A DNA stretch of 64,000 bases from NCBI RefSeq assembly GCF_023078275.1, contig NC_062990.1:9873549-9937548 (forward strand), written 5' to 3'. Positions 11,257-22,517 of the stretch are shown in pieces; position 1 is the stretch's first letter, and the number at the start of each line of letters is the position of its first letter. Source of the stretch: Leguminivora glycinivorella. Taxonomy: Eukaryota; Arthropoda; Insecta; Lepidoptera; Tortricidae. Both the position numbers and the translations under genes were made by a program. The notes below the pieces were generated by a model. The model searched no databases, was not told the DNA's origin, and saw only the letters and a list, made by a program, of their open reading frames with translations.

Positions 11257-11401
11257 TCGTCACTACTTTAAAAAAAACTTGTATCTACGTCTGTCAATGA
11301 AAAGAAAATTGTAGTAAGTATGTATGGAATGCATATAGACTTACTGCGTTTTAACTTTGAGAAGTAGCGTGAGATACGAGATTTTTTAAAAGTAGTGACG
11401 A
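11257..11401. mobile_element. TA-flanked MITE, TCGTCACTAC family
   Basis: It is closely similar to 5875-6018: TCGTCACTACTTTAAAAAAA at the left, TTTTTTAAAAGTAGTGACGA at the right, TA flanks, and the shared interior GTAAGTATGTATGGAATGCA. Confidence 0.65.
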
Positions 11402-12440
11402 TATATAATTATTTAAGTACATTTATATGTAAGTACCTACATTTTTTTCTTTTAGTTGTGAACTCTGGTATTTATGCTTTGCTCATAATAATTGGTCACA
11501 ATTTTGTTTTCAAATAAAACTACCTATTTTTTTGGTTTCCACTTCCACTGCATAGTTTATATTTTCTTCTAGACTTAGACAATTTAAGACATTCCGTCAT
11601 AAAGTAAGTCACACTAGATAGATAAGACTAGCCGCCAAATAATTAATTACGATTTTATTGCGACGAATTGAGGATAATTAGTAGAATAACGACTCGGTGG
11701 CGCTATGAGAATGGAAACTGTTTTTATGTGCTATAAATTATATTTTTTCTGGGAATTCTTATCCACGTGGATCTTGCCTTGCTGTGCAGTAGGCATATTT
11801 GCTGAAACAGATATACATATCAAAAACCAATAGAAAATGGTATGTATGTATGAAATTTAATGCTTAATGGAATGCCGTATAACGTTGCACGAAATAGGCA
11901 GTTCTTCGTTAACCCATTTATGGCGAAATTATATTCAAGTACCTATATTTTAAATTTATTAATTTAAATTTAGTAATTGGAAAGCAAGTTTTTTTATTTA
12001 TTAATTCTCGGCGAACATTGTCTGAAGGCTTAGGTAGGTACCTACTTGTTACGATAAGCCATGAACTACTTACGGCATTTTGCAACTTACACAGAATTAA
12101 GTATTTAAATTTAGTAGTAATTAAAGTTTTAAAATAATTACTTACGAAATGTTTTACAGAACCCGGCAACACTTGTGTATTTGTCTAAAATAAAATCTGT
12201 TTATAGTAATTTCTCGGCAAAGGAAGTGAGTAAGGCAAGCAAATATTTGGCTGCCATATGTGTGACCGACATTATTGTATAATGTCTGTGCTATATCTAT
12301 TTGTGTCGAAAAAACCTTCACGGAAATTTTGTAATTCTGGTACTTATAAATATAAAGATATTTTCATGTGCTGCCATCTAAATCCATTTAACGGTTTAAT
12401 CATGAAATGTTACACAGGAATAACTCTACCTAACCCTTCT
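11402..12440. other. No gene seen; AT-rich DNA
   Basis: I see no protein-like frame, splice-linked exon or RNA gene here. The 84- and 89-codon frames at 11918-12172 and 12258-12527 have no motif, and the second runs into the MITE at 12443. Confidence 0.5.
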
Positions 12441-12442
12441 TA

Positions 12443-12592
12443 CGCCGTGTCTCGCGTGGGCGACGGTCGCGCGACCGTCGCCGTCGCGTCTCATCGCATC
12501 GTCTACTTCCATATCGATAAGTTTTGATTTCGTATGCGTCGCATCGCCGTCGCGCGACCATCGCGCGATCGTCGCCCACGCAAGCCACGGCG
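12443..12592. mobile_element. GC-rich MITE with TTA target duplication
   Basis: CGCCGTGTCTCGCGTGGGCG at the left is mirrored by CGCCCACGCAAGCCACGGCG at the right, and the inner arms are rich in CGCGCGACCGTCG. TTA flanks it at 12440-12442 and 12593-12595. A 3-bp TTA duplication is typical of the PIF/Harbinger superfamily; that assignment is inference. CpG-rich arms contrast with the AT-rich surroundings. Confidence 0.65.
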
Positions 12593-13079
12593 TTATATTA
12601 CCTGAGATTATTAATTTTTTTAAGTATCTACTGAAAAACGAACATATTATATACTCCCCTTTTTTACCGATAAGAAAAGGTGCGTGAACGAGAATCATTT
12701 GCAATAAAAGGCTATTTTATTGGTCTTTAGGTTTCATGACTAAATTAAAGTTTAGTATCGGTCAAGCACAATCCCTACCTATGTCGGTTAAATCCCCTTG
12801 TGTATATAGTTATGAGCACTGTAACCCGAGTCTGGAAGCCATTCTAATAATAAATCAGTCTTATTTGAGCAGCTGCGGCTGATTCATGCTGCAAACAGAA
12901 AAATAAATCAATGCTGCATAAGATTTCAAAAGTAAGGATAAAGCTATTCATATAATTTTGACAGATTTGCGCCTTGATGGACCGGTTGATGAGTTTGCAT
13001 CACGCGCACGATTATTTGCACAGAGGCCACGCTTATCTTGCAGTCCTATACACAGTATTCATTTTTACAAGCTTTTATT

Positions 13080-13500
13080 TAACTTGCCTTGTTAGTATGT
13101 TAGTTTGGCTCAAAACGTAGAAGCTAAATTTGGCCCACTTCCCTATTTCCGATTGAGCTAAAATTTTGCACACACGTGACAATGCAATATTATGGTATCA
13201 CGAAGCTGATCTGGTGATGGAGCAGAAAGGTGGTCATAGGAACTCTGTTATGAAATGTCGGTTTTTAGAAACGTCTCGGAGAGCAGTAGATGACTGTTGA
13301 ACTGTTGTACGGTCGGTGATAAAAGCTTGTGCCAAAAATGATTTTTTTGCAAAGTTATTATTTTTTAGTGCTTGTGTGCCACGTCCTTGCAAATTATTAT
13401 ATCAGTCAATGACTGCTGCATATTTTGTGTTCCATACGTGATTGGTAAGTTGGCATATGCAGGGTAACTTGATCGGGAACTGCAAATTGCTATGCGCAAG
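13080..13500. other. No gene seen; probable old dispersed repeat
   Basis: A phrase such as TCCGATTGAGCTAAAATTTT at 13149 is a common kind of word in lepidopteran repeats, but I cannot place the class or boundaries. No coding signal. Confidence 0.3.
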
Positions 13501-13518
13501 AACAGCAAAACGAAGTTA

Positions 13519-13669
13519 GGGTCCCCCCACATCTAGCGTCTCGCGAGCGTCGCGTCGGGCCAACTGTATGGGCAAAGCCTGACGCCGTCGACGTCGCGTC
13601 GACGCGGCGTCTTTTTCCATACAGTTGGCCCGACGCGACGCTCGCGAGACGCTAGATGTGGGGGGACCC
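13519..13669. mobile_element. Near-perfect palindromic MITE with TTA target duplication
   Basis: GGGTCCCCCCACATCTAGCG at the left pairs with CGCTAGATGTGGGGGGACCC at the right. Pairing continues through CTCGCGAGCGTCGCGTCGGG and CCAACTGTATGG, giving arms over 50 bp without a visible mismatch around a short GC-rich centre. TTA flanks at 13516-13518 and 13670-13672. Near identity of the arms implies a recent insertion. Confidence 0.75.
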
Positions 13670-13707
13670 TTATTTTTGTTAATAAACCTACCTATGCTTA
13701 GGGTCAC

Positions 13708-13827
13708 TAAACTTGCTCCACCGAAAATTGAGGGTTAACCCGAGGTTAACCCACCATTTTATATGACATTTGACAGATGACAGCCCACTAAACTTGAGTG
13801 AGTTAAGCGGGTGGTGCAACTGGCCTT
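13708..13827. repeat. MITE-like element, GGTTAACCC family
   Basis: CTTGCTCCACCGAAAATTGA, GGGTTAACCCGAGGTTAACC and a closing GGTGCAACTGGCC form a loosely symmetrical unit. A related copy lies at 15157-15255 (ACTTGCGCCAATGAAAATGG, GGGTTAACCCGAGGG, GGTTGGTGCAAATAGG). Confidence 0.45.
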
Positions 13828-13833
13828 TATAAA

Positions 13834-14008
13834 TCTATACTAATATTATAAATAGGAAAGTGTGTGTCTGTTTGTTGGTCCGTCTTTCACAGCCAAACGG
13901 AGCGACGAATTGACGTTTTTTTAAGTGGAGATAGTTGAAGGGATGGAGAATGACATAGGCTACTTTTTGTTTCTTTCTAACGCGTGCGAAGCCGCGGGCA
14001 AAAGCTAG
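13834..14008 (+). mobile_element. Lep1-like Helitron, complete plus-strand copy
   Basis: It starts TCTATACTAATATTATAAAT after a host A (13833) and ends GCGGGCAAAAGCTAG before a host T (14009). The GC-rich imperfect hairpin GCGTGCGAAGCCGCGG lies a few bases inside the CTAG end. These are the Helitron hallmarks (5' TC, 3' hairpin plus CTRR, A/T target). No Rep-helicase is encoded. Confidence 0.75.
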
Positions 14009-14070
14009 TCTTATAACAATTATACAGGTATGTAGATCGTTCAATTAAAAAAGACGTGTACTAAAAGATA

Positions 14071-14511
14071 TTTTTCCCCTCACTAGCTCGGAAACACGTG
14101 TTTTGTCCTTTAATACCAGCGAGTAAAAACGCATTTTATCCACTAGTGGGTAAAGTAATTTGACCTTGAATAAAGTCAAATTAACTGCTTTAAAATTGAT
14201 AAAAGTAGGTGAATCTAGTAATAAAGATGATTTACCACCTGTGGAACTACTGGAAGCAGTGATAAACGCATTTTTTGCGTTGTAGTTTCCTCGCTATAGT
14301 GAGGGGAAAAGTTTTGTGTTACACTCGGGTGCAAATGTATTTTACTTCTCGTGTGTTAAAAAACTCGCAAGTTCAGGATTCTATTCTCGAACCACTCGCT
14401 TCGCTCGTGGTTCAACTATAGAATCCTTACACTTCCTCGTTTTTCAATTCCACACTCGGCGTTAAAATACAACTTTGCCCCCTTGTATAACAAATAACTA
14501 TTATACACCTC
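14071..14511 (+). mobile_element. Element R440 (CCCCTCACTAGCTCGG family), copy 1
   Basis: Five copies of this roughly 435-bp element exist: here and 42811-43240 in plus orientation, and 23117-23545, 30553-30990 and 60198-60632 in minus. Shared words are TTTTCCCCTCACTAGCTCGG, ATCCACTAGTGGGTAAAG, the palindrome-rich CCACTCGCTTCGCTCGTGG and the end CTTGTATAACAAATAACTA. No protein; class unknown, probably a non-autonomous DNA element. Confidence 0.6.
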
Positions 14512-14801
14512 TTTTCGGTCAAAGATCTCTATTAAATAATTAATTTATCAGTTTACGGTAATAGGTTCTCATAAATCATTAAACTTGGTAGTATAACGCA
14601 AGTAATAAAACTACATTCCTAAGCTCCCATCTTACACGTTAAAAAACTAACCATGAAACGATCGAATTCTTTCGCCTCAACCCTCGACAATTTTAAAAGT
14701 TCAAAGTTTCAACATTCAAGACATTAGTCCTTGTCAGCGTCAAATGAAAGAAACTTAAATAAATCTTAAGATCTACACAACTATTTACTGTCCATAGTTG
14801 T

Positions 14802-14894
14802 TGGCCTACCCCGCAACCGAATGGTGTGACTGAGCGGTGCAATCGAACGTTCATGGAGATCTTTTATAACTGGATGTTAAGTATGGTCTGATTA
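14802..14894 (+). pseudogene. Integrase remnant, probably Ty1/copia type
   Basis: One plus frame reads PTPQPNGVTERCNRTFMEIF and stops soon after. This resembles the third catalytic block of copia integrases (TPQQNGVAER.NRT..E), in which the E of the DDE triad falls in the ER pair. Only about 25 residues survive and no flanking pol sequence was recognised. Confidence 0.45.
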
Positions 14895-15156
14895 CCAGTT
14901 TTATTTGAGCTCCTTCGTTCCTGGATATTTTATGGGATGAGGGTATAGTGAGGGTCAATTTTGTTCTGATGGGGGTCAGGTTATAATAGACGGTGGATGC
15001 AAGGCGTTCTTGCGGTTCATTTGACATGCTAATACAGAGTGGGCTTTTAGGGAGATAGCGATATTCGATAAAAATTTAATACTTTTACTCTTAATTATAT
15101 GTTTTCTTAGGTATATAAAACCTTAGTTTTCTGCAAACATTATTAACATTTTCTTA

Positions 15157-15255
15157 GAGCCACTTGCGCCAATGAAAATGGAGGGTTAACCCGAGGGTTA
15201 TCCCACTATTTCATATGTTAACCCTGAGTTAAGTGGTTGGTGCAAATAGGTCTTA
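15157..15255. repeat. MITE-like element, GGTTAACCC family, second copy
   Basis: It shares the outer CACTTGC.CCAA and GGTTGGTGCAAATAGG words and the inner AGGGTTAACCCGAGGG with 13708-13827. Confidence 0.45.
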
Positions 15256-16059
15256 GTTGATTATATCACTATTTTGACATTGTAAGGTAAGCTGTATAGA
15301 CAAAAAAACCTGAAAACATACTGCAGACACCAGAAATACATTTTACTACATATTGTTGTGGTGCCCAAAGTTAACAAAGCTTATATACTTATATAAATAT
15401 TTAATATTTAGATAAATAAGTATTATTGGACATTCTTACACAGATTGATTGATAAAGATATCTAAATGCTACTCGTATATCTTTCAGTGTATATTCATCG
15501 AAATTCGTAGAAGTGTATATTGTCTATACATATTCGATAGCGATATCGTTTAGTCGAAAATCCCCCAAGCCCCGATAGCCCCTCGAGTTCAACAACCAAA
15601 GCGTACGTAATCCCATATTTTTATTGCACTTGTTCAATTTCCCATACAAATGGAAAATGAGATTCATTTTATGGGCAATAAGGAAGATATTTTCATCACA
15701 ATACCTTGAGAGATAAAAGGTAGTTTATGCGACTATATTATTATCAGATACGTCAGATACGTGGCTTTAAAACTAACAGGAAATTATTTTACTAAACTGC
15801 AGTTCTAACCGTTTAGTTTCCAACCAATTTGATATTCAAACTCTGATCCGTGTACCTATTTCTTTATTAATTAGAATTTTTGCATAGTCCTATATAATAA
15901 TGTAAAATTAATAGAAAAAATTATAACATTGTGGCGATCAAGTCCATCAGCGGTGAAGCCGGGAATCGCGAATTTACGAACGAAGAACAAAACTTTCTGT
16001 TCTATAGAGTTTCTAGACCGCCTGGCCACTGCAGTACCGGTCCTAATTTCTCTATTATT
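15256..16059. other. No gene seen
   Basis: AT-rich sequence without a recognisable frame. Two overlapping 60-codon frames from about 15930 run into repeat H and are not genes. Confidence 0.45.
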
Positions 16060-16545
16060 ATTTTTTTATACTACGACGGTGGCAAACAAGCATACGGTCC
16101 GCCTGATGGAAAGCGGTCACCGTAACCTATAGACGCCTGCAACTCAAGGAGCGTCAGAGGCGCGTTGCCAACCCATTAGAAACTTGTATACTCCCTTTTG
16201 CTGTGTTAAGTTTAGTTAAGCAAAAAGTATGTACAAGATCTAAGGGAGGGTTTGGGTTGCCGACGACTGAAAGGACAATAGACGGACCAAATTACTTCCG
16301 AAGATCCTTCCGTCACCAGCACACCGCACCCTCTTTGATCTCTGGCAGCCTTAGGCCTGATTTAGACGGCGTGCGAACTCGCATGCGATTTTAGTTACCT
16401 ACATTGCGGGCTGTTTAAGTTACATACAATTTTGCGCAGCCGTCAATACCGCAATGTAATAAAACTCGTATGCGAGTTCTCGTACCGTCTAAATGGGCCC
16501 TTACTCACCGGCACAACTCTATTGTATGCTATTTTGAAATGCCTT
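16060..16545 (+). repeat. Dispersed repeat H, interrupted by a MITE
   Basis: The words TTTTTTATACTACG.CGGTGG, ACAAGCATACGGTCCGCCTG, GGAAAGCGGTCACCGTAACC and TGGCAGCCTTACTCACCGGC also occur at 18393-18725. In this copy the last phrase is split by the MITE at 16354-16500, which proves the order of insertion. Confidence 0.6.
16354..16500. mobile_element. MITE with TTA target duplication inside repeat H
   Basis: GGCCTGATTTAGACGG and CCGTCTAAATGGGCCC form the ends; the arms continue with AACTCGCATGCGA/TCGTATGCGAGTT. The empty site is visible at 18675 (GCAGCCTTACTCACCGG), so the duplicated TTA (16351-16353, 16501-16503) is certain. This fits PIF/Harbinger-type MITEs. Confidence 0.75.
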
Positions 16546-16895
16546 TAACCAGCTCTAGGGCTAGAATTACGCTATACAAATTCGTCGTAGCGAGAGAGAT
16601 AGTGCTGTCATGGGAATGAGAGGTAGTGTGCTAATGTGTTCCTTGGTTGGCTTGTTTCACGGCCCTTAAACGCGGCAAAATCATAGGTACAAATACTAAG
16701 AAACAAAGAATCTATTTCCAAGTAGATTAATAACTCCCCTAATGCCAATTAGAGTGACATAGTTTATCAGCAAATGAATTTCCCGGCCGTGACCTAATTA
16801 TTTCCGCGGCTCCGCCCGGCCGTAAATATACTATGACGTTTATGACTGTCAGGCACGAGCGGTTATAATAATTGGCGATTATTCCGACTATACGT

Positions 16896-17391
16896 CATCA
16901 TCATCCTACACTGAGAGAAAATACAACCAGTTTTCTTGTTCGTTCAACAAGTTTTTTGGTTAAAATAGCGCCTACGTGCTCTTTGGTTCAAACAACAAGC
17001 TACTTGTCATTTGAATCGGCAATATATTTGAATCAACAAGTCGATTTTATAAAAACAACCTGACACATATTGTTTTAAACATACGTTTGGCTGATTCAAA
17101 CGGATAAACCGCAACAAGTCGAACTTGTTAAATTCACAATGCAAATTTCTCTCAGTGTAGCGTTATCCCGGCTTTTGCTACGGCTCATGGGAGCCTGGGG
17201 TCCGCTTTGACAACTAATCTCATGATTTGGCGTACGCAATAGTTTTATGACCTTTGTGAAAGCGACTGCCATCTGACCTTCCAACCCGAAGAGTAAGGCC
17301 TTATTAGGATTAGTCCGGTCCGGTGTTCACCGAAAAGCGACTGGCCAATATCAAATGACATTACACACAAGTTCACATTCCGATTATACAT
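16896..17391 (-). mobile_element. SINE family A, truncated, with a nested MITE
   Basis: The tail (CATCATCATCC) lies left of the MITE at 16909-17157, and the body resumes with GCGTTATCCCGGCTTTTGCT and runs to about 17391. The tRNA-like head is missing. Confidence 0.6.
16909..17157. mobile_element. TA-flanked MITE, CACTGAGAGAAA ends
   Basis: CACTGAGAGAAA at the left and TTTCTCTCAGTG at the right are perfect inverted ends, flanked by TA (16907-16908, 17158-17159). Length 249 bp, no transposase. TA target and the CAC tip suggest a Tc1/mariner-type MITE. Confidence 0.7.
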
Positions 17392-17399
17392 GTAGGTAG

Positions 17400-17978
17400 A
17401 TGAAATAAGTAGGTACTAGACTATAGATTATACGTCACTAGATAGTCATCATGTACATAGACTAGATAGGTACTTAGAACAACTGCTAAATACGTTTTAA
17501 TTGTAATTTTATGTCGGCAATTCTATGACAAGGTTTGTAAAATATGAAAGCACTTACCAATGACCAGAATTAGGTTTCTTTTTTACTAATCTGTCTTTCT
17601 GATCACAAAAATTGTTGAACATTTTACCAACGATATGGATATAGCCACAAAAAACGACTTCTACGATGGCTCTGGGGTATAAGTAATGTTTGTGTTACCT
17701 AAGCTAAATAATAAAAAAAAATACTTCTGGTAAATATTTGTGTTTAGTTTTTATTTTAAAGTAATGTTTGAGACTAAAACTTTTTGTCGACATTTTTTGA
17801 ACCATTTTGAAATGTCGTTTGATATACATGTACCTACATAATATTGTAAGCAAAAAAATATTTGCTGAAAGCTTTTTTCACCATGACAGCAAAAAACATA
17901 CGGTTCGCAAAATGAAAATCAAACACCAAACACAATCAAGTGTTGTATAGTGTGATTAGTGTGTATGTGTCATAATTA
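17400..17978. other. No gene seen
   Basis: AT-rich DNA with frequent stops. Nothing recognised. Confidence 0.45.
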
Positions 17979-18391
17979 GGCTTAGGACTTTTTATGGCAT
18001 ACCGTGGTTCTCCGTCCGCATCCGTGGAGTCGACATATATTATGAAAAATTTTCGAAGTCAAAGTCAAAGTCCAACAGTATGATGTCATATTAAATATAA
18101 GTAGTCTTAACGTTACCTAGTTAATTTTAATCGAACGTAGTTAATATTAACTAATAATGTTATTTATTAGTAAATTTTATCATAATCGTATATAATAATA
18201 CCAAAACATTACTATTAAGATAAAATCAACTACGTTCGATTAAAATGAACTCAGTGACGATGTGACAGTGTGTATAAATATTTATATTTAATGTGACATC
18301 ATACTGTTGGACTTTGACTTTGACTTTGAAAATTTTTCATATGGCGACTCCACGGATTTTAGAACCCATATGCCATAAAAAGTCCTAAGCC
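17979..18391. mobile_element. Foldback element with long inverted arms
   Basis: GGCTTAGGACTTTTTATGGC at the left is mirrored by GCCATAAAAAGTCCTAAGCC at the right. Inner arms share TCCGTGGAGTCG, GAAGTCAAAGTCAAAGTCCA and CAGTATGATGTCA, and further in ATCGAACGTAGTT. The whole unit could fold into one stem of well over 150 bp. No ORF; no target duplication is obvious. Confidence 0.7.
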
Positions 18392-18392
18392 T

Positions 18393-18730
18393 TTTTTTTT
18401 TTATACTACGTCGGTGGCAAACAAGCATACGGTCCGCCTGATGGAAAGCGGTCACCGTAACCTATGAACGCATGCAACGCAAACAGTGTCACATGCGCGT
18501 TGCCACCCCATTAGAAACTTGTACATTCCCTTTTGCTGTGTTAAGTACACAGCAAAAAGGAGTGTACAAGTTCCAAGGAGGGTTCGGGTTGCCGACGACT
18601 CTAAAGGACAATATACGGAACAAGTTAGTTCCGTAAGTCCACCCGTCATCAGGACCGCACCCTCGTTGAGCTCTGGCAGCCTTACTCACCGGCAGGAACA
18701 CAACACTATGAGTAGGGTCTAGTGCTATTT
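18393..18730 (+). repeat. Dispersed repeat H, uninterrupted copy
   Basis: It runs from the poly-T ATACTACGTCGGTGGC through GGTCCGCCTGATGG and GGCAGCCTTACTCACCGGCA. An internal hairpin (CTTTTTGCTGTG-like arms with TTTGCTGTGTTAAGTACACA) lies near 18530-18565. It supplies the empty-site allele for the MITE in the 16060 copy. The ORFs on both strands follow the repeat, not a gene. Confidence 0.55.
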
Positions 18731-20370
18731 GGCTGCGGTCTTCTGTAAGGCGGAGGTACTACCCCAGTTGGGCTCTGCTCTAGATTCGAGCGAGACGATA
18801 TCCGCTGTGCTGTACCCTACCACACAAAGCCAGACCTAGCGAGCGGCCTAGTCATAATGTGATTTTTCTGTGGCAAGCACTTCTGCTTATGGCATCAGAC
18901 AGAATACATCTTTATAAACTATAATTAGCCTTTTTATTGTTAAATAATATTCCTGATACAAAACACATAGTCAATTCCTCTAGTCTTAAAATGCCCTCGC
19001 CTTCAAACAAAACAACATAACATCGCGTCGTGAAAAAACTCCAAGACACTTTACGAGTAAAAACTAAAAATCCATAGACAAGAATACCTTCACGAATTAC
19101 CATTACAATCATAAACATAAACACACACGCATCAATATGCGGCAGACATCGAGACAGCCTGTCTTTCCTTAAAACAAAGTTATGTATGCGGGTGGTTTAA
19201 ATCCTGGGGATCCATTTTTGAATCTCAAACGCATGAATTCGCCGTTATAAAGTCTGTGGAAAACGACGTAAGGCTGCTTTCAAAAAAAACGTCATAAGAA
19301 TGTAAAATTGATAGTTTTAGTCGGTGAAATACTACACTTTCCGTTATCCAATAGATTTATTTAATTCAAGTTCCAGTTAGAGCATCTTATTATCTTGATT
19401 TTTATAAGACTGGATTTTTGAGAACTAACTCACTAAATTAATTATGAATTTTTCTCTAATGCACGTTTAGAAAAACGCACGTATAGAGCTGAATCAGTCG
19501 ATCTTATTTGTAAATTTTGGACAATTTTGAATATTAAAACGGGTAAATTTATAATTCGTATATCCTGTACCACAATCATTTCAGACTAGATTTTTATTTT
19601 AAGTTTTTGAAAAAGAGTAAACTAGCCTAAGGCGAATTCAATTTTTTTCAGAAATTACCTAAAATTAAGTGACAATTTCTTTGAAAATCTACATCACAGC
19701 GAAGTAAGTTTTGTACTAAATTAATCTGCAACGTTTACTTAAATTTCTGTTATGCCTTAGTGATTATAAATTGCTATTATTGATTTTTGCCAATTTTTTG
19801 AAAACGAGCCTTCACCGGTACAATTATTACCACTTTTGGACATTTTCTCATATTTTGTTATACCAAGTAGAAAAAGTCCTATAATGTGATATATATTTAT
19901 AAACTACTCGCAAAGCCCTTTAATTTGATACCACACACAGTATGATCGAGCGCTCGGTTGCGATTTCACTATTTTTAACACAAAAGCCCTCGTAATGCTA
20001 TTTTTGAAAAAGGACGGCTTAATTTTAAAACTCGTGGTAATGACCACTCGTTTTCGATTCTGTTAGTAGAATTTAAATCGCTAGTAGTGGAGTTATTATT
20101 GAACGAATTTCACGAAATCGAATGGCCGAGATTCAAAAATCGCCCCCCTCTTGAGACGTCAGAAAGTTGATGAAAATATGAAAATTGCACGTGAGATACT
20201 TCACGACTTATAGAGATCGCAATGTTCAATAAAAATGTAATTAATTGGAACTAGAATTTCAATTTTTACTGAATTGAAATATAATGTCTGATTTCTCAGT
20301 GATTTTTTTTGCACCGGAATTGATATGAAAAAAAATCTCAAACAAAACAAAGTAAAAAAAAATATTTAGA
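18731..20370. other. No gene seen; long AT-rich stretch
   Basis: No exon-like frame, RNA or complete transposon is recognised. A CGCCCCCCTCTTG motif near 20140 and similar GC-rich islands are isolated. Confidence 0.45.
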
Positions 20371-20375
20371 AATCT

Positions 20376-20510
20376 TTTTATTTATTTATTTAAGGTTCTC
20401 AAAGGTCGGCAACGCACAAGTGGCTCCCCCTATGTTGCTTATGTCCATGGGCAGCGATGTCTGCTTCCCATCAGGCGGCTCGTCTGCTCGTTTGCTGCCT
20501 ATTTCACAAA
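20376..20510 (-). repeat. LINE/repeat-H-like tail, minus strand
   Basis: TTTATTTATTTAAGGTTCTC precedes GGTCGGCAACGCACAAGTGG and CCCATCAGGCGGCTCGTCTG. The reverse complement resembles the GCCGCCTGATGGGAAGC stretch of repeat H and related lepidopteran tails. Confidence 0.45.
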
Positions 20511-20927
20511 AAAAAAATCAAAAATGACCTGTCTTATATTTTGTTCTCATCTTGAATCAAAAAGTCATTACGAGTATTAAGACGGCTTGAAGTGACAGTC
20601 TAATAAACGTGAGTGCATTTTTAAGTTTGCATTCGAAACTTTTACAAATTTAAATATTCCGCTGATTTTTTAATAAGCAACATATTTTTCATACATTTGT
20701 CACACAAACTGAGGCATAAATGAAGGCTCCTGGGTGTTTACAGTAAAGTTGTCAGTTTTAAAGTCATTGTCATTCAAAATGCATCTGTTAAGTCGTGGGT
20801 AATATGCATTTGCATACACACTTGTACCGCATGAGAAAAAAGGCTTGTAACTAAATAACTTAAAAAGCGATCTCACATTTTTTGACAAAATTTGAGAAAC
20901 TACTCTTCGTCCAGTTCTTTTTAGGGT

Positions 20928-21120
20928 GCCGTACTAAAAAGGTACAAAAGGAACCCTTATGGCGACGCTCTGTCTGTCTGTCTGTCACATTTATAAATAT
21001 TTCGAGAACTACTTATGCTATCGACTAGTTTTCAATAGGGAATAGTTTTCATTGATATTTCGTCCCTTACGCCCTTTGGAACTTTGGAGATATGTTTTAT
21101 TCATTTGCTAGGTCTAATCT
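20928..21120 (-). repeat. Fragment related to repeat F
   Basis: TTAGGGTGCCGTACTAAAAA, GGAACCCTTATGGCGACGCT and (CTGT)n parallel the minus-strand form of the repeat at 50935-51483, but the copy is short and diverged. Confidence 0.4.
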
Positions 21121-21785
21121 ACTATTGTTACATTGTCATATAATAATGTTGCTACTTGTTAAAATATTCATTAAGAATAAAAACCGTTTTATTTTAGACA
21201 AAACTGGTTACCCCCAATTTAATCTTACCTACTAGCCAATTTCAACCAAATGCGTTCGCGTCCTCAGGTCCTCACACAATAATAGTTCAGTACTGGATCA
21301 TTCCGATCTCAAGTAGGTACACATTCGCATACTGTGTCATTCACGGTGACGCCTGAATTTGCCAAACAAACCTTTTAATGTTAAGAAAACACGAAAGGCG
21401 CACGCGTCTTCTCGAATGACATATCTATAAAGGTATTAAAGGCTAATTTACTGGTCATACATAGTCACTTATCTCGTTGAAATAAGGATGAAGATATGTC
21501 AGTTATACCAACGAAGGTATTTATGGCTTTTGCTGTATGTCAGAGATAATTGCGACTAATTGATATGGCCTGGTTCTGTGACAAGTTGTTTCCTAGCTGG
21601 ATTAGGTTATTAAGGGGAAATATGAGCTAGTTTTTAAATACATCTGTACTGTATTTCCGTAAGTGGTAGACTACATGAAACTGCTGAAGTTTCAGTACCA
21701 CTAGCAATCGACGAGTTGAAAGTAAACGAAAATATTATGTAGTGACAGGATGAAGCCCATCGCTCACTTCACAATTAAACCATAA
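21121..21785. other. No gene seen
   Basis: Ordinary AT-rich sequence; nothing supported on either strand. Confidence 0.4.
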
Positions 21786-22099
21786 ATTAAATATAACAAG
21801 ATCATATTACCATCCCATACATTAAAATGCGACCGCCTACGAACGCGCTTACACTCCACCACACATAGATGACGCCACAAAAAATGCCTTGTTGCCACCG
21901 ATTATTTGTAGATTGGCATTAAGTGTCAATTCCGAGCCGTAAATCTATGTCAAAAGTGACACTTAACGCCATCTACAAGTATAATCGAAGGCTACAAGAC
22001 ATTTTTTTTGTGGCGCCATCTATGTGTAGTGGAGTGTAAGCGCGGTCTTAGGCGGTCGCATTTTACAGTATGGGATGGTATGATCTTGTTATATTTAAT
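21786..22099. mobile_element. Foldback element, ATTAAATATAACAAGATCAT ends
   Basis: ATTAAATATAACAAGATCA at the left and TGATCTTGTTATATTTAAT at the right are perfect. Inner arms include CCATCCCATAC, GCGACCGCCTA, CGCTTACACTCCAC and CATAGATG.CGCCACAAAAA. The arms reach roughly 120 bp each with some mismatches. No ORF. Confidence 0.7.
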
Positions 22100-22331
22100 C
22101 TATGATTAAACCCAACCAGAGTCACTTTCTGTGACACCCAACGGAAGAAAGGGGGTTGGAGACTTCCTCTGTTAGATTCTGATCTGGATTTGGCCCTGGA
22201 TGATATCCTGTAGGGCACATGATATCATCCAGGAACACGAAGGAAGATGACATACACAATTATAACATATTTTTTAGCACATTGTTACTGGGGTCCAAAT
22301 GTTGTTTAAAAAGACCCCATATCTAAACCAG

Positions 22332-22480
22332 GGTATGTAACCGAATGGCACAAACGCTCACGAAACGAAACGCTCGTAGATATCTATCTCTATCGCTCTT
22401 GCGTATTTCCTCGACAGAGCCAGACTACCTTCCGCGGCGCTTCGTTTTCGTTTCGCGTCGCAGATATGCCATTCGGCTAC
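22332..22480. mobile_element. MITE P (GTAGCCGAATGGCA ends), diverged copy
   Basis: The ends GTAACCGAATGGCA and TGCCATTCGGCTAC flank a body with CGCTCACGAAACGAAACGCT and AGATATCTATCTCTATCGC. Other copies lie at 41975-42123, 44217-44373, 44374-44530 and 44971-45130. Confidence 0.65.
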
Positions 22481-22517
22481 GGCATCAGATATAGTTTCAC
22501 CATTAGCTAAAGTATAA

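Noticed and set aside
12426..12704. 92-codon minus frame with a basic GC-rich part
   Set aside because: It runs through the palindromic MITE at 12443-12592; open only because of the GC-rich arms.
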